64,000 bases of DNA from Saccharomyces mikatae IFO 1815. Taxonomy: Eukaryota; Ascomycota; Saccharomycetes; Saccharomycetales; Saccharomycetaceae. Position numbers and translations under genes: made by a program. The stretch lies in NCBI RefSeq assembly GCF_947241705.1, contig NC_079267.1, positions 832,501-896,500 on the forward strand, read 5' to 3'. The notes under the pieces are model-generated. The model was not told the DNA's origin. It was given only the letters and a program-made list of their open reading frames with translations, and searched no databases. Below, one piece after another: positions 16,514 to 25,093 of this stretch. Positions within the stretch are counted from its first letter, which is position 1; every line of letters begins with the position of its first letter.

Positions 16514-19500
16514 TACTGGTTCAGGAGTAAACATTACAAATGACAAAACTTTGATACATAATTATCAGGAAAGTAATGGTTGTACACGTTTCTTTGGTAT
16601 TGGGAAAAACAGCTCAGTGTCCGCTAAAGGATATGGTTATGTTAAAATCAAGAACAGTAGAAATAGTACTGATAATGATAGTTTATTAACATACTTTGTT
16701 CCAGAAGAAGAATCTACAATAATAAGTTGCTATGAACTAGCAAAAGGTACTGATATGGTATTAAGTAAAAACTATACAACTTTGGGAAATCAAGATGTAA
16801 CAATCAAGACAAAAATAATCAATGGTGTAATTCACGTAAAAATGAGTGATTTGATTGACCGTTCCTCCGATGACTCAAAAATCAACGCAATCAAACCTAC
16901 CGATTCCTCAAGATATAAGCAAAGGCAAAAATCGATAACCTTACATGATGCTCATAATAGAATGGGACATACAGGAATTCAACAGATTAAAAACTCCATT
17001 AAACATAGTCATTATGAAGAAAATCTTGACTTAATAAAAGAACCAAATGAATTTTGGTGTGAAACTTGTAAAGTTTCAAAAGCCACGAGAAGGAACCATT
17101 ATAAAGGATCTATGAACGAACACAGTATCGATCATGAACCAGGTTCATCGTGGTGCATGGATATCTTTGGTCCAGTATCAAATTCGAACTCGGATACGAA
17201 AAGATACATGCTTATTATGGTTGATAACAATACAAGATATTGTATCACCTCCACACATTTTAACAAAAATGCTGAAACTATTTTGGCTCAGATCAAGAAA
17301 AATATTCAGTATGTGGAAACTCAATTTGACAGAAAAGTCAGAGAAATCAATTCAGATCAAGGAACTGAATTTACAAATGATCAGATAGCAAAATATTTTG
17401 TTTCAAAAGGAATTCATCATATTTTTTCTGCTACACAAGATCATGCTGCCAATGGAAGAGCAGAGAGATACATCAGAACTATCGTTACTGATGCAACAAC
17501 ATTGTTAAAACATAGTAAATTACGTATTAAATTTTGGGAATACGCAGTGACATCTGCTACCAATGTACGCAATTGTTTAGAAAACAAAGCCACAGGTCAA
17601 CTGCCACTACAGGCAATCTCTAGTCAACCTGTGAAAGTGAGATTCATGTCCTTTTTACCCTTCGGAGAACAAGGAATAATTTGGAATCATAATCACAATA
17701 AACTAAAACCATCAGGACTTCGTGCTATAATATTATGCAAAGATCCTAATAGTCACGGATACAAATTTTTTGTACCATCTATTGAAAAAATTCTCACTTC
17801 AGATAATTACACAATTCCAGACTATGCAGTGGATCCAATATTAAGGAACACACAGAACATATACCCAGATGATCAAAGTAGATCAGATTCCATCAATGAA
17901 GCAGAAAACTCAGATGCTGTTTCCAGGTTATATGATGCATTGGAAAATTACGAAGATGACCATAAACAAGTTACACTACTTACAGACTTGTTCACCACAG
18001 AAGAATTAGCTCAGATTGAATTAAATGCTAAGTACCCATCTCCTAGTGATAATCTAGAAGGTAATTTAGACTACGTCTTTGCTAACATAGAAGAAGAGGA
18101 AGAAGACGAATACAATCATGTGAAAAACATGGATATAGATTCAGATCTTCACTCAAAAGAAAAGATCACTACTGAAAGCGATCGAAACGAAATTAATAAA
18201 TCAAGTAATACTGATGAGGATATTCTCGATGAAAATGTTTATAGAGTCCCCACGGCACTACAAGGGAACCTTGTTGGAAGCCAGAACAGCATAAACATCA
18301 ACAATGATGATAATATTGCTAGCAGAACTCATAGGAAGATCAGTGGAAAGGAAATAAATTACAAGGAATCATCAGAAGATGAGAGCGATTATATTTCACA
18401 TGATCCTACTAATGAATCAGTTACAGTTGCAAGTAATAAGGACAATGTAACAGATGATAATATCTTACAATCACAACAAGAATTATTCGAAAACATTGTT
18501 GATCCAGAAGTATTACTTGAACAAGATTTAGATTCAAAAACCTCAAGTTATGACACCTCTCAATACGTAGATGTTCAAACTGAATCAAATGTTACATCAT
18601 TAAAGGACAATGATGTTCAAAATGATGACTATTCTACTCACGAAGAAAGTCATCACCTGCCCCTGGTTATAAATGTTATGGACAATACTGACCAAACACA
18701 GGTTGAATCAAACAAGGTAGAAAACAAAAATAACTCTGATACAAGTATCTCATTGGAAGGTAATAATGAAGAGTTAGTACAAGTGATGGAAAATAGCGAA
18801 GCGGAAAAACAGAATGCTACACTAAAATCATCAATAATAACAGATGAAACAATTGAGTCAGAAAAACCAGCAATAAACAAAGCTGGATTCCTGAATAAAA
18901 CGTTTAATTCTTTGAATAAGAAAAGAAAGCGGCCTGTTGAAAACAGGACCTCGTTTCATGACATGGTTGAAAGAGACAATAAGCGTCAGAGAAAGAATAT
19001 AATTAAATTACTTCCGGATAACACAGAAACAAGTTCTGCACCGAGAATTAAAACCATATACTACAATGAAGCTATTTCAGGAAATGCTGATCTCAAAGAA
19101 AAACATGCTTATAAAGAGGCATACAGGAAAGAATTACAGAATCTCAAGGATATGAAAGTATTTGACGTTGATGTCAAATACAACAGATCTGATGTTCCCA
19201 GTAATTTAATAATTCCGACAAATACAATATTCTCAAAGAAGAGAAATGGTATCTATAAAGCAAGAATTGTTTGTAGAGGTGATATCCAGACACCAGACAC
19301 GTATAACGTTATTGGAACAGAATCCCTAAACCATAACCACATTAAAATATTTCTGATGATTGCAAACAATAGGAATATGTTCATGAAAACACTAGATATT
19401 AACCATGCGTTCTTATATGCTAAACTGGAAGAAGACATATACATTCCACACCCGCATGACAGAAGATGCGTTGTTAAACTAGATAAAGCACTATATGGTC

Positions 19501-20657
19501 TCAAACAGAGTCCTAAAGAATGGAACGACCATCTTAGACGATATTTAAATAGTGTTGGATTAAAAGATAATACTTATACTCCAGGACTATACCAATCCAA
19601 AGATAAAAAACTCATGATCGCAGTTTATGTTGATGACTGTGTGATTGCAGCAAGTGATGAACAAAGACTAGATGATTTCATAAACAATTTAAAAAAAACC
19701 TTTGAATTAAAAATTACTGGTACCTTAATAGATGGTATTTTGGATACAGATATTCTAGGAATGGATTTGATCTATAACAAAAAACTTGGTACGGTTGATT
19801 TGACGTTAAAATCATTTATAGAAAAAATGGGTGAGAAATATAAAAAGGAATTGGATAAGGTTAGAAAAAGGTCAATTCCACACATATCAATATACAAGAT
19901 TGATCCTAAAAACGGAGAATTAAAAATGACCGAAAAGGAATACAAAGACGGCGTGTTGAAATTACAGCAACTATTAGGTGAACTTAACTATGTTAGGTAC
20001 AAATGTAGATATGATGTTGAATTTGCGGTTAAGAAGGTGGCTAGATTAGTAAACTTTCCTCATAAACAGGTGTTCTACATGATTTATAAAATCATACAAT
20101 ACCTGGTACAACATACGAATATAGGAATACACTATGATAGAGATCTTAACAAAGATAAGAAAATTACTACTATCACAGATGCATCAGTTGGAACAGAATA
20201 CGATGCACAATCAAGAATTGGTGTTATAATTTGGTATGGAAAAAATATCTTCAATGTTTATTCTAATAAAAGCTCAAACAAGTGCGTATCCTCAACTGAA
20301 GCAGAACTTCATGCTATCTATGAAGGCTATGCAGACTCAGAAACACTGAAGGCAACCTTAACAGAACTCGGAGAAGGTGGAGATAAGGAACTTACAATGC
20401 TTACTGATTCAAAACCAGCTATCGAAGGTTTAAATCGGAGCTATCTACAACCCAAACAGAAGTTCACATGGATAAAAACAGAAATAATTAAAGAGAAAAT
20501 AAAAGAGAAGATTATAAAACTAATAAAAATAAAAGGTAAAGATAATATAGCAGATTTACTTACCAAACCAGTCTCAATATCTGATTTTGATAGATTTATT
20601 AAAGTATTGAACAATCAGATAACACCACAGGATATTTTGGCCTCAACGGACTATTGA
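16305..20657 (+). CDS. Ty4/Tsu4 POL (TY4B-like) frame
   Basis: Long open frame overlapping the end of GAG in the +1 frame; in this family it is reached by programmed frameshifting, so the first ATG at 16305 is not the real start. Domains in copia order: aspartic protease (LVIIDTGSGVN), integrase with an HHCC zinc motif (H...H...CETC) and catalytic core (SWCMDIFGPV, INSDQGTEFT, HAANGRAERY), a long acidic and low-complexity linker, reverse transcriptase (ALYGLKQSPKEW, IAVYVDDCV) and RNase H (TITDASVGTEYD, SSTEAELHA). The frame is open over its whole length. The closest family I recognise is Ty4, at clear distance, which suggests Tsu4. Confidence 0.9.
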   Translation: MKRTANIANLFYTVQETAEEYPTKSLGLARQISQKHIIRKVCKEQNHLKRLKKQKKKNKIHQRKRLVIIDTGSGVNITNDKTLIHNYQESNGCTRFFGIGKNSSVSAKGYGYVKIKNSRNSTDNDSLLTYFVPEEESTIISCYELAKGTDMVLSKNYTTLGNQDVTIKTKIINGVIHVKMSDLIDRSSDDSKINAIKPTDSSRYKQRQKSITLHDAHNRMGHTGIQQIKNSIKHSHYEENLDLIKEPNEFWCETCKVSKATRRNHYKGSMNEHSIDHEPGSSWCMDIFGPVSNSNSDTKRYMLIMVDNNTRYCITSTHFNKNAETILAQIKKNIQYVETQFDRKVREINSDQGTEFTNDQIAKYFVSKGIHHIFSATQDHAANGRAERYIRTIVTDATTLLKHSKLRIKFWEYAVTSATNVRNCLENKATGQLPLQAISSQPVKVRFMSFLPFGEQGIIWNHNHNKLKPSGLRAIILCKDPNSHGYKFFVPSIEKILTSDNYTIPDYAVDPILRNTQNIYPDDQSRSDSINEAENSDAVSRLYDALENYEDDHKQVTLLTDLFTTEELAQIELNAKYPSPSDNLEGNLDYVFANIEEEEEDEYNHVKNMDIDSDLHSKEKITTESDRNEINKSSNTDEDILDENVYRVPTALQGNLVGSQNSININNDDNIASRTHRKISGKEINYKESSEDESDYISHDPTNESVTVASNKDNVTDDNILQSQQELFENIVDPEVLLEQDLDSKTSSYDTSQYVDVQTESNVTSLKDNDVQNDDYSTHEESHHLPLVINVMDNTDQTQVESNKVENKNNSDTSISLEGNNEELVQVMENSEAEKQNATLKSSIITDETIESEKPAINKAGFLNKTFNSLNKKRKRPVENRTSFHDMVERDNKRQRKNIIKLLPDNTETSSAPRIKTIYYNEAISGNADLKEKHAYKEAYRKELQNLKDMKVFDVDVKYNRSDVPSNLIIPTNTIFSKKRNGIYKARIVCRGDIQTPDTYNVIGTESLNHNHIKIFLMIANNRNMFMKTLDINHAFLYAKLEEDIYIPHPHDRRCVVKLDKALYGLKQSPKEWNDHLRRYLNSVGLKDNTYTPGLYQSKDKKLMIAVYVDDCVIAASDEQRLDDFINNLKKTFELKITGTLIDGILDTDILGMDLIYNKKLGTVDLTLKSFIEKMGEKYKKELDKVRKRSIPHISIYKIDPKNGELKMTEKEYKDGVLKLQQLLGELNYVRYKCRYDVEFAVKKVARLVNFPHKQVFYMIYKIIQYLVQHTNIGIHYDRDLNKDKKITTITDASVGTEYDAQSRIGVIIWYGKNIFNVYSNKSSNKCVSSTEAELHAIYEGYADSETLKATLTELGEGGDKELTMLTDSKPAIEGLNRSYLQPKQKFTWIKTEIIKEKIKEKIIKLIKIKGKDNIADLLTKPVSISDFDRFIKVLNNQITPQDILASTDY

Positions 20658-20731
20658 TAATTAAAATTACTTAAGAACCAAACACATAGCAGATATCTGT
20701 TGGAGTACAATAATATATCTTTAAGGGGGCA

Positions 20732-21060
20732 TGTTGGAATAAGTGATTACTACTATACACCTATTCGTATAAATTGGATTAAGTTATTGCAACTATACGT
20801 CTTCGTATAAATTGAAGTAGAAAAATTCTAATAATAGAATTTACTGCAGTAATGAGATAAAGATCTATTAATTGATCAGAACTTATTATATAAGAAGATG
20901 AGTTATCATCAAATTCTTATCATTAACACTCTGATTTATGTCTGAACCTTTTGGTTTAATATAACCAATCAGCGTGTGTTTTATATACCTCTCTTATATA
21001 GATTAAGAAGGAACGACTATTCTTAATTATTACAACTTACTAAACTACTAATTATCAACA
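20732..21060 (+). repeat. Right LTR of the Ty4/Tsu4 element
   Basis: 329 bp, TGTTGGAATAAG to ATTATCAACA, directly after the polypurine tract. It carries an internal imperfect palindrome AAATTCTAATAATAGAATTT and TATA-like TATATACC before the presumed transcript start. It is followed at once by TATTCCAACA (21061-21070), which is the complement of the LTR start. This is a trace of an inverted LTR on this side too. Confidence 0.93.
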
Positions 21061-21236
21061 TATTCCAACATCTACATACTTAATATTATTGCCTTATAAA
21101 AAATGGAATCCCAACAATTACATCAAACTCCACTACAATCTCAAAATTCGCCCAAATCATATTATTCATTATCCTATTACATCGTTAAGTCCTAACTATA
21201 AAACATAGGCATAAATAACCTCTAATAGTTTATTAT
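21061..21236. repeat. LTR and delta debris upstream of the tRNA gene
   Basis: TATTCCAACA (21061-21070) is the end of an inverted Ty4-type LTR. From 21071 to about 21155 the sequence is the U5 end of a delta LTR (AATATTATTGCC, AATGGAATCCCAACAATT). From about 21158 to 21184 a short stretch (TATTATTCATTATCCTATTA) matches the delta core in the opposite direction. The nest shows repeated use of this site by several Ty families. Confidence 0.75.
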
Positions 21237-21307
21237 GCTCCTCTAGTGCAATGGTTAGCATGCATTCTTCCGGTGGCTGTGATCCGGGTTCGAGTCCCGG
21301 GAGGAGC
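21237..21307 (+). tRNA. tR(CCG): tRNA-Arg (anticodon CCG)
   Basis: 71 nt folding as a cloverleaf without an intron. Acceptor stem GCTCCTC/GAGGAGC, D arm GTGC-AATGGTTA-GCAT, anticodon loop TTCCGGT giving CCG, short variable loop TGAT, and T arm CCGGG-TTCGAGT-CCCGG. CCA is not encoded, as usual. A T-rich tract follows from 21309 (Pol III terminator). Position upstream of RPL26A matches tR(CCG)L (TRR4), the only and essential CCG-Arg tRNA in S. cerevisiae. The anticodon stem CATTC/GGCTG has a T-C mismatch and a G-T pair, weaker than expected. Confidence 0.93.
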
Positions 21308-21844
21308 TTCTATTTTTTATTTTTTTCTTTTAGTTTTATCACTTGGACAGATACTATTGATACTGGCAATGAAAAACACTTGCAAGAAAGAAGGCAAAGT
21401 TCCACGAGTTTTCGCATTTTTGAAGGTGTAGCTAGTAAGAACGCAAATTATGTAATTGATTGGCGCAGAGAGTCAAAAAGTTATGACAGGCCTTTTTTTT
21501 ACATCCGTACAGTTTTTATAACGTTTAACACTTACATAATGGAATGTATGGGTTATTACTCTTTTTTTATCACGTTTCCTTTTCTGGATTCTTTAGAATC
21601 GATGGCCAGCGGGAAATGATACCTTTGTAGAAAGATATAGCTAATGAAAAATATTCCGCCTATCACATGGCCGAGAGTGGAGACACTATCTACGCGATGG
21701 CACAGGATCTCGCCTGGAGCGTGTACTGGCGACACCTTGTCTAGAAGGCGCATGACTATGTACTAAGGGCAATTATAATGGCATAATGGAGTTTTTATGG
21801 TAAGATTGTTACCTAGTCGAGAAAATCAACACAAAAGTATCAAA
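21308..21844 (+). promoter_or_regulatory. tRNA terminator and RPL26A promoter
   Basis: Starts with the Pol III terminator (TTTTTTATTTTTTTC, about 21312-21330). A HOMOL1/Rap1-type box ACATCCGTACA lies at 21501-21511, about 340 bp before the RPL26A start. It is followed by T-rich sequence, the usual ribosomal protein promoter layout. Frames of 61-122 aa in this stretch start inside the tRNA gene or in its flank and are not credible. Confidence 0.55.
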
Positions 21845-22676
21845 ATGGCTAAGCAATCATTAGGTATGTGCATAAATGTTAAATCTATGTATCCAGGTAG
21901 AACTAGAATTGGCAATGAGGATTGAACATTCAACGCAAGAAAGATAAACCAGTGTAACATAAACTCAATTTAAGAAAGGCCAGTGCTTTATTCAAGTCTG
22001 TAAAATAGGCGGTATAATCCCTTTGAATGTGTATATTCGATGTATGAAAAGTTCCAATATCAGCGTACTGAGATAGTGAGGTTTTCTCAGTGACATGAAT
22101 AATATCATAGAAGCCACGGTGAAATTTATTTAGGTGAGACATAACTTATTCGTAAAGACTGTAAGTGTGTTCTCGAGCACTAAAAATCTTACAAAGAGAT
22201 GGGTTTATTACGCGTTTATGATATTGTTTACCGTTCAGAAGTTTTCTGCCTACAATCTAACTGCTGGGATTATTGAAGTTGCCACAGTACTAACACTTTT
22301 CATTTTTTCAGACGTTTCCTCCGACAGAAGAAAAGCTAGAAAGGCTTATTTCACCGCCCCATCCTCCGAACGTCGTGTTTTGTTATCTGCTCCATTATCT
22401 AAGGAGTTGAGAGCTCAATACGGTATCAAAGCTTTGCCAATTAGAAGAGATGACGAAGTCTTAGTCGTTCGTGGTTCCAAGAAGGGCCAAGAAGGTAAGA
22501 TCTCCTCCGTTTACAGATTGAAGTTTGCCGTTCAGGTTGATAAGGTTACTAAGGAGAAGGTTAATGGTGCTTCCGTTCCAATTAATTTACATCCATCAAA
22601 GCTTGTTATTACGAAGTTACATTTGGACAAGGACAGAAAGGCTTTGATCCAAAGAAAAGGCGGTAAGTTGGAATAA
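21845..22676 (+). CDS. RPL26A: 60S ribosomal protein L26 (uL24), spliced
   Basis: Two exons: 21845-21863 (ATGGCTAAGCAATCATTAG) and 22312-22676, together 127 aa, the family length. The 448-bp intron has 5' site GTATGT (21864-21869), branch point TACTAAC (22288-22294) and 3' site CAG (ends 22311). uL24 binds 25S rRNA near the exit tunnel, and a KOW motif is seen in the middle ([21 protein letters not shown]). The protein begins [20 protein letters not shown] and ends [10 protein letters not shown]. An open frame running through the intron from 22134 is only apparent. Paralogue RPL26B lies elsewhere; synteny with the tRNA-Arg gene and YLR345W makes this the A copy. Confidence 0.97.
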
Positions 22677-23032
22677 ACTATATAATTCTCTGAAGACTTC
22701 CTGAAATTTTACTGCACTTTATTTTAACCAAACCATTTAATAATCATATGTAAACCGTATAAAATAGTATCCATTCTACTGCACTCAATGTCTTTATATG
22801 GAGTAGTACGTGCCAGTACTATCTTTTATCATAATACTGCGTAGCTTTCTCGGAGTAAAAATGCTCGGCTCATGTTAGAAAGCCGGGGTTAAGGGGGCGT
22901 GGAATACTTGTAGAAAAGAATTGAGATAGGATCTTTAACACAAAAGCAATTCATCCTATTTCTGCGCCTTTATATGAGCACCTAAGATCTTTCCACAAAG
23001 GCAGGTCACATATATAAGGTTGTATAGTAAAC
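22677..23032. other. RPL26A-YLR345W spacer
   Basis: 356 bp with the RPL26A 3' end and the YLR345W promoter. A TATA-like ACATATATAAGG lies about 25 bp before the ATG at 23033. No further gene or repeat seen. Confidence 0.5.
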
Positions 23033-24562
23033 ATGCCAAATGTGCTTTCTGATGATGAAGAACTCCTTAATGGGCTGGGAAGTGAGATCATGAAGCCTTT
23101 TAAACAAGGTAATTACATGGCGAGAACCGGTAAAAGATGGGTAAATAATGAGCATAACACCACATCAGAAATTATGAATGTTAACATTGATGGAGTTCAT
23201 GGACCGGTGAACACTGAAAGTTATATATCCCCAGGGCAACTTTATTCCACTGATTCAGGCAATTTATTTCACGCTGGAAGAATTCTCGTCGTTCTAGTAG
23301 GTCTTCCAGCAACATCAAAGACATTGTTATCAGTAGCGATTACAAGATATACGAGGTGGTTAGGAGTCAGGACGAAGTCATTTCATTTTTCAGAATATAA
23401 AGAACTTGCTAAGGATGTACCTTCGGATTATTTCTGCGTGGTACCACAGTCAAGAGAGGGAGTAGCGTTTGTTGAAAAGCTTCGCAGGCAGATGTTGAGT
23501 GATATATTGTCATTCTTTAATGATATGTCTGGACAGTTGGCTATTTATGATGCATTAAGTATCCGTAAGATTGACAGAAAAAATTTGGAAGAAACTTTTT
23601 CTGAAATTGGTGTTAAAGTACTTTTCATTGAATCAATTGTGTCTGATCAGGAAATCATGAACAGAAATATAGCTCTCGTGCTAGAATCCAGTGATTACAA
23701 AGGATTTTCGACTGATGAAGCCATTGACGAATATATGAGACGTTTGTCTGTCAATGAACCATATTATGAAATGATGACGCACGAAGAAGAGTTATCATAC
23801 ATTAAATACATAAATCTGGGAAAGCAAATAATCGTGAAAGATAACATACACGGTTATTTAGTAAACAAAATTGTATTCTTCTTAATGAACTTGAGGCAGA
23901 AAAAAGGGTGTGTGTATTTTGCTCGTTGTGGTACTAGTGATAAAGATAAATACATGCATGATGAAGAATTAAATGAAGAAGGAATTCATTATTCCAAAGT
24001 GCTCAAGGAGTTCCTTCTAAATAGGATTAAAGAGAAGAGACTTGCAAAAAAGAATTCAGACTCTTTAGTCGAGGTAATCGATGGAAGCTATGATGAAGAT
24101 TTAAAGACGTCCTTGATAGTTTGGACTGGCCCAAGGAAAAGAACCCACGATACTGCGTTTTATTTTTCAAAAGAAGGTATCAAGGTTCAACAACGGTCAG
24201 AATTGAGACAATTGAACCCGGGAAGCATTGCTGACCTTACTGATGAACAAATAATGAACAAGTTTCCATCAGAATACAGAGAATCGTTAAAAGACCCATA
24301 CCATTTTAGATTCCCCAGAGCGGAATCTTACCATGATCTGGCCGTTCGTATGGAACCGTTATTATTAGAAATGGAACATACGAGCAAGGACATTCTCATC
24401 ATTGCTCATGAATCAACACTAAGAGTTTTATATGGCTATCTAATGGCTTGCACCTGTGTAGAATTACCAAATTTGGATTTCACTAGAGATAAATTAGTTG
24501 AAATTTCCTTCAGCCCTTTTTGCAACACGGTAGAATTATTAGACATTCCTTTAACTAGTTAA
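23033..24562 (+). CDS. YLR345W: PFK-2/FBPase-2-like protein with altered phosphatase site
   Basis: 509 aa, the same length as S. cerevisiae YLR345W. Layout is that of 6-phosphofructo-2-kinase/fructose-2,6-bisphosphatase: a disordered N-terminus, a kinase domain with a degenerate Walker A GLPATSKT (residues 90-97; usually GLPARGKT), then a histidine-phosphatase fold. The phosphatase motif, normally RHG, reads FARCGTSDKD with Cys299 in place of the phospho-accepting histidine. The second histidine is kept (IIAHESTLRVLYGY). So the phosphatase is very probably inactive, and the kinase activity is uncertain. In S. cerevisiae the gene is reported to be repressed by Rfx1-Tup1, with no defined reaction. 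It could be a regulatory or pseudo-enzyme member of the family. Confidence 0.92.
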   Translation: MPNVLSDDEELLNGLGSEIMKPFKQGNYMARTGKRWVNNEHNTTSEIMNVNIDGVHGPVNTESYISPGQLYSTDSGNLFHAGRILVVLVGLPATSKTLLSVAITRYTRWLGVRTKSFHFSEYKELAKDVPSDYFCVVPQSREGVAFVEKLRRQMLSDILSFFNDMSGQLAIYDALSIRKIDRKNLEETFSEIGVKVLFIESIVSDQEIMNRNIALVLESSDYKGFSTDEAIDEYMRRLSVNEPYYEMMTHEEELSYIKYINLGKQIIVKDNIHGYLVNKIVFFLMNLRQKKGCVYFARCGTSDKDKYMHDEELNEEGIHYSKVLKEFLLNRIKEKRLAKKNSDSLVEVIDGSYDEDLKTSLIVWTGPRKRTHDTAFYFSKEGIKVQQRSELRQLNPGSIADLTDEQIMNKFPSEYRESLKDPYHFRFPRAESYHDLAVRMEPLLLEMEHTSKDILIIAHESTLRVLYGYLMACTCVELPNLDFTRDKLVEISFSPFCNTVELLDIPLTS

Positions 24563-24787
24563 TATGCTGGACTTACATCGTTGGTGTGTAATATATATAT
24601 TCAAAGTAGTTATTTTTTATGTTTCATAAGGGCAAAAGAACAATTGAAAAAAAAAAGAAGTAAAGAGATTAAAGAATATTAAATGGTAGATTATTTAGAC
24701 ATATTTTCTATAGTATGTTTGCCTATTTTTCTACTGTGCCTCGAGCCTAAAATTACACGAAGCAACGATAAGTAGTAACACAAGTTT

Positions 24788-25093
24788 TCAAAAAAAGCTT
24801 TCGTTTGATGAATTTTCCTCGGTTATAGTTTCCAATGTCAACTTACTTTTTTTTTTGTGTTTATGTCTACCTTTCAAACCACTTTCTGCCAGCAACTCCT
24901 GCATCTCTGCCTCCTGTGCAGCTTGGAGCAAATCATGCCTTGTAATTTTATCAGGCTTATTGCTTACATATCTACCTGAACCAACAACGTTGATATATTT
25001 CCATGGACATGCTACCCACTCTGCGAAAATAGAAACGGAACTAACTGTATTTCTTGAAACTAGCCCGAAGGGACAATCACTTATTGACTGCAT
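24788..25093 (-). CDS. CIS1: Small drug-response protein Cis1
   Basis: 101 aa, equal in length to S. cerevisiae Cis1 (YLR346C) and matching it through the core VSIFAEWVACPWKYINVVGS. In S. cerevisiae it is a small mitochondria-associated protein induced with the pleiotropic drug response and linked to the response to clogged mitochondrial import. No transmembrane segment is clear. The C-terminus is Lys/His-rich (KGRHKHKKKSK) then acidic and Ser-rich. Two PDRE-like sites (GCCGCGGAA near 25326, TCCGCGGA at 25410-25417) stand 230-325 bp upstream, fitting control by Pdr1/Yrr1. The protein differs from S. cerevisiae at roughly one residue in six, as I recall it. Confidence 0.9.
   Translation of the reverse strand: MQSISDCPFGLVSRNTVSSVSIFAEWVACPWKYINVVGSGRYVSNKPDKITRHDLLQAAQEAEMQELLAESGLKGRHKHKKKSKLTLETITEENSSNESFF

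Larger units (their letters stand above)
14889..21060 (+). mobile_element. Ty4-family (Tsu4-like) LTR retrotransposon
   Basis: A copia-type element of about 6.2 kb including the inverted LTR piece at its left edge. Parts: left LTR (15059-15296), GAG (from 15296), POL (to 20657), polypurine tract (AAGGGGGC near 20723-20730) and right LTR (20732-21060, 329 bp, TGTTGG...CAACA). The primer binding site directly after the left LTR (TGGCGACCCC) is that known from Ty4, which uses tRNA-Asn. Both coding frames are open. The left and right LTRs look identical over their shared length, so the insertion is young. It looks whole except for about one break, a rearranged left end. The proteins are clearly Ty4-like but well diverged from S. 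cerevisiae Ty4, and the LTR is shorter than tau (about 371 bp), which points to the Tsu4 lineage of S. uvarum/eubayanus. It sits upstream of a tRNA gene, the usual target. Confidence 0.88.

Noticed and set aside
16305-20657. A host gene in the large POL frame
   Set aside because: Protease, integrase, reverse transcriptase and RNase H in copia order with flanking LTRs make it a retrotransposon.
22134-22311. 180-aa frame reading into RPL26A exon 2 from within the intron
   Set aside because: Clear GTATGT, TACTAAC and CAG signals and the exon MAKQSL upstream show that this part is intron.
24609-24625. Replication origin consensus TTTTATGTTTC
   Set aside because: Ten of eleven bases only, and such matches are frequent in AT-rich spacers; no B-element support.
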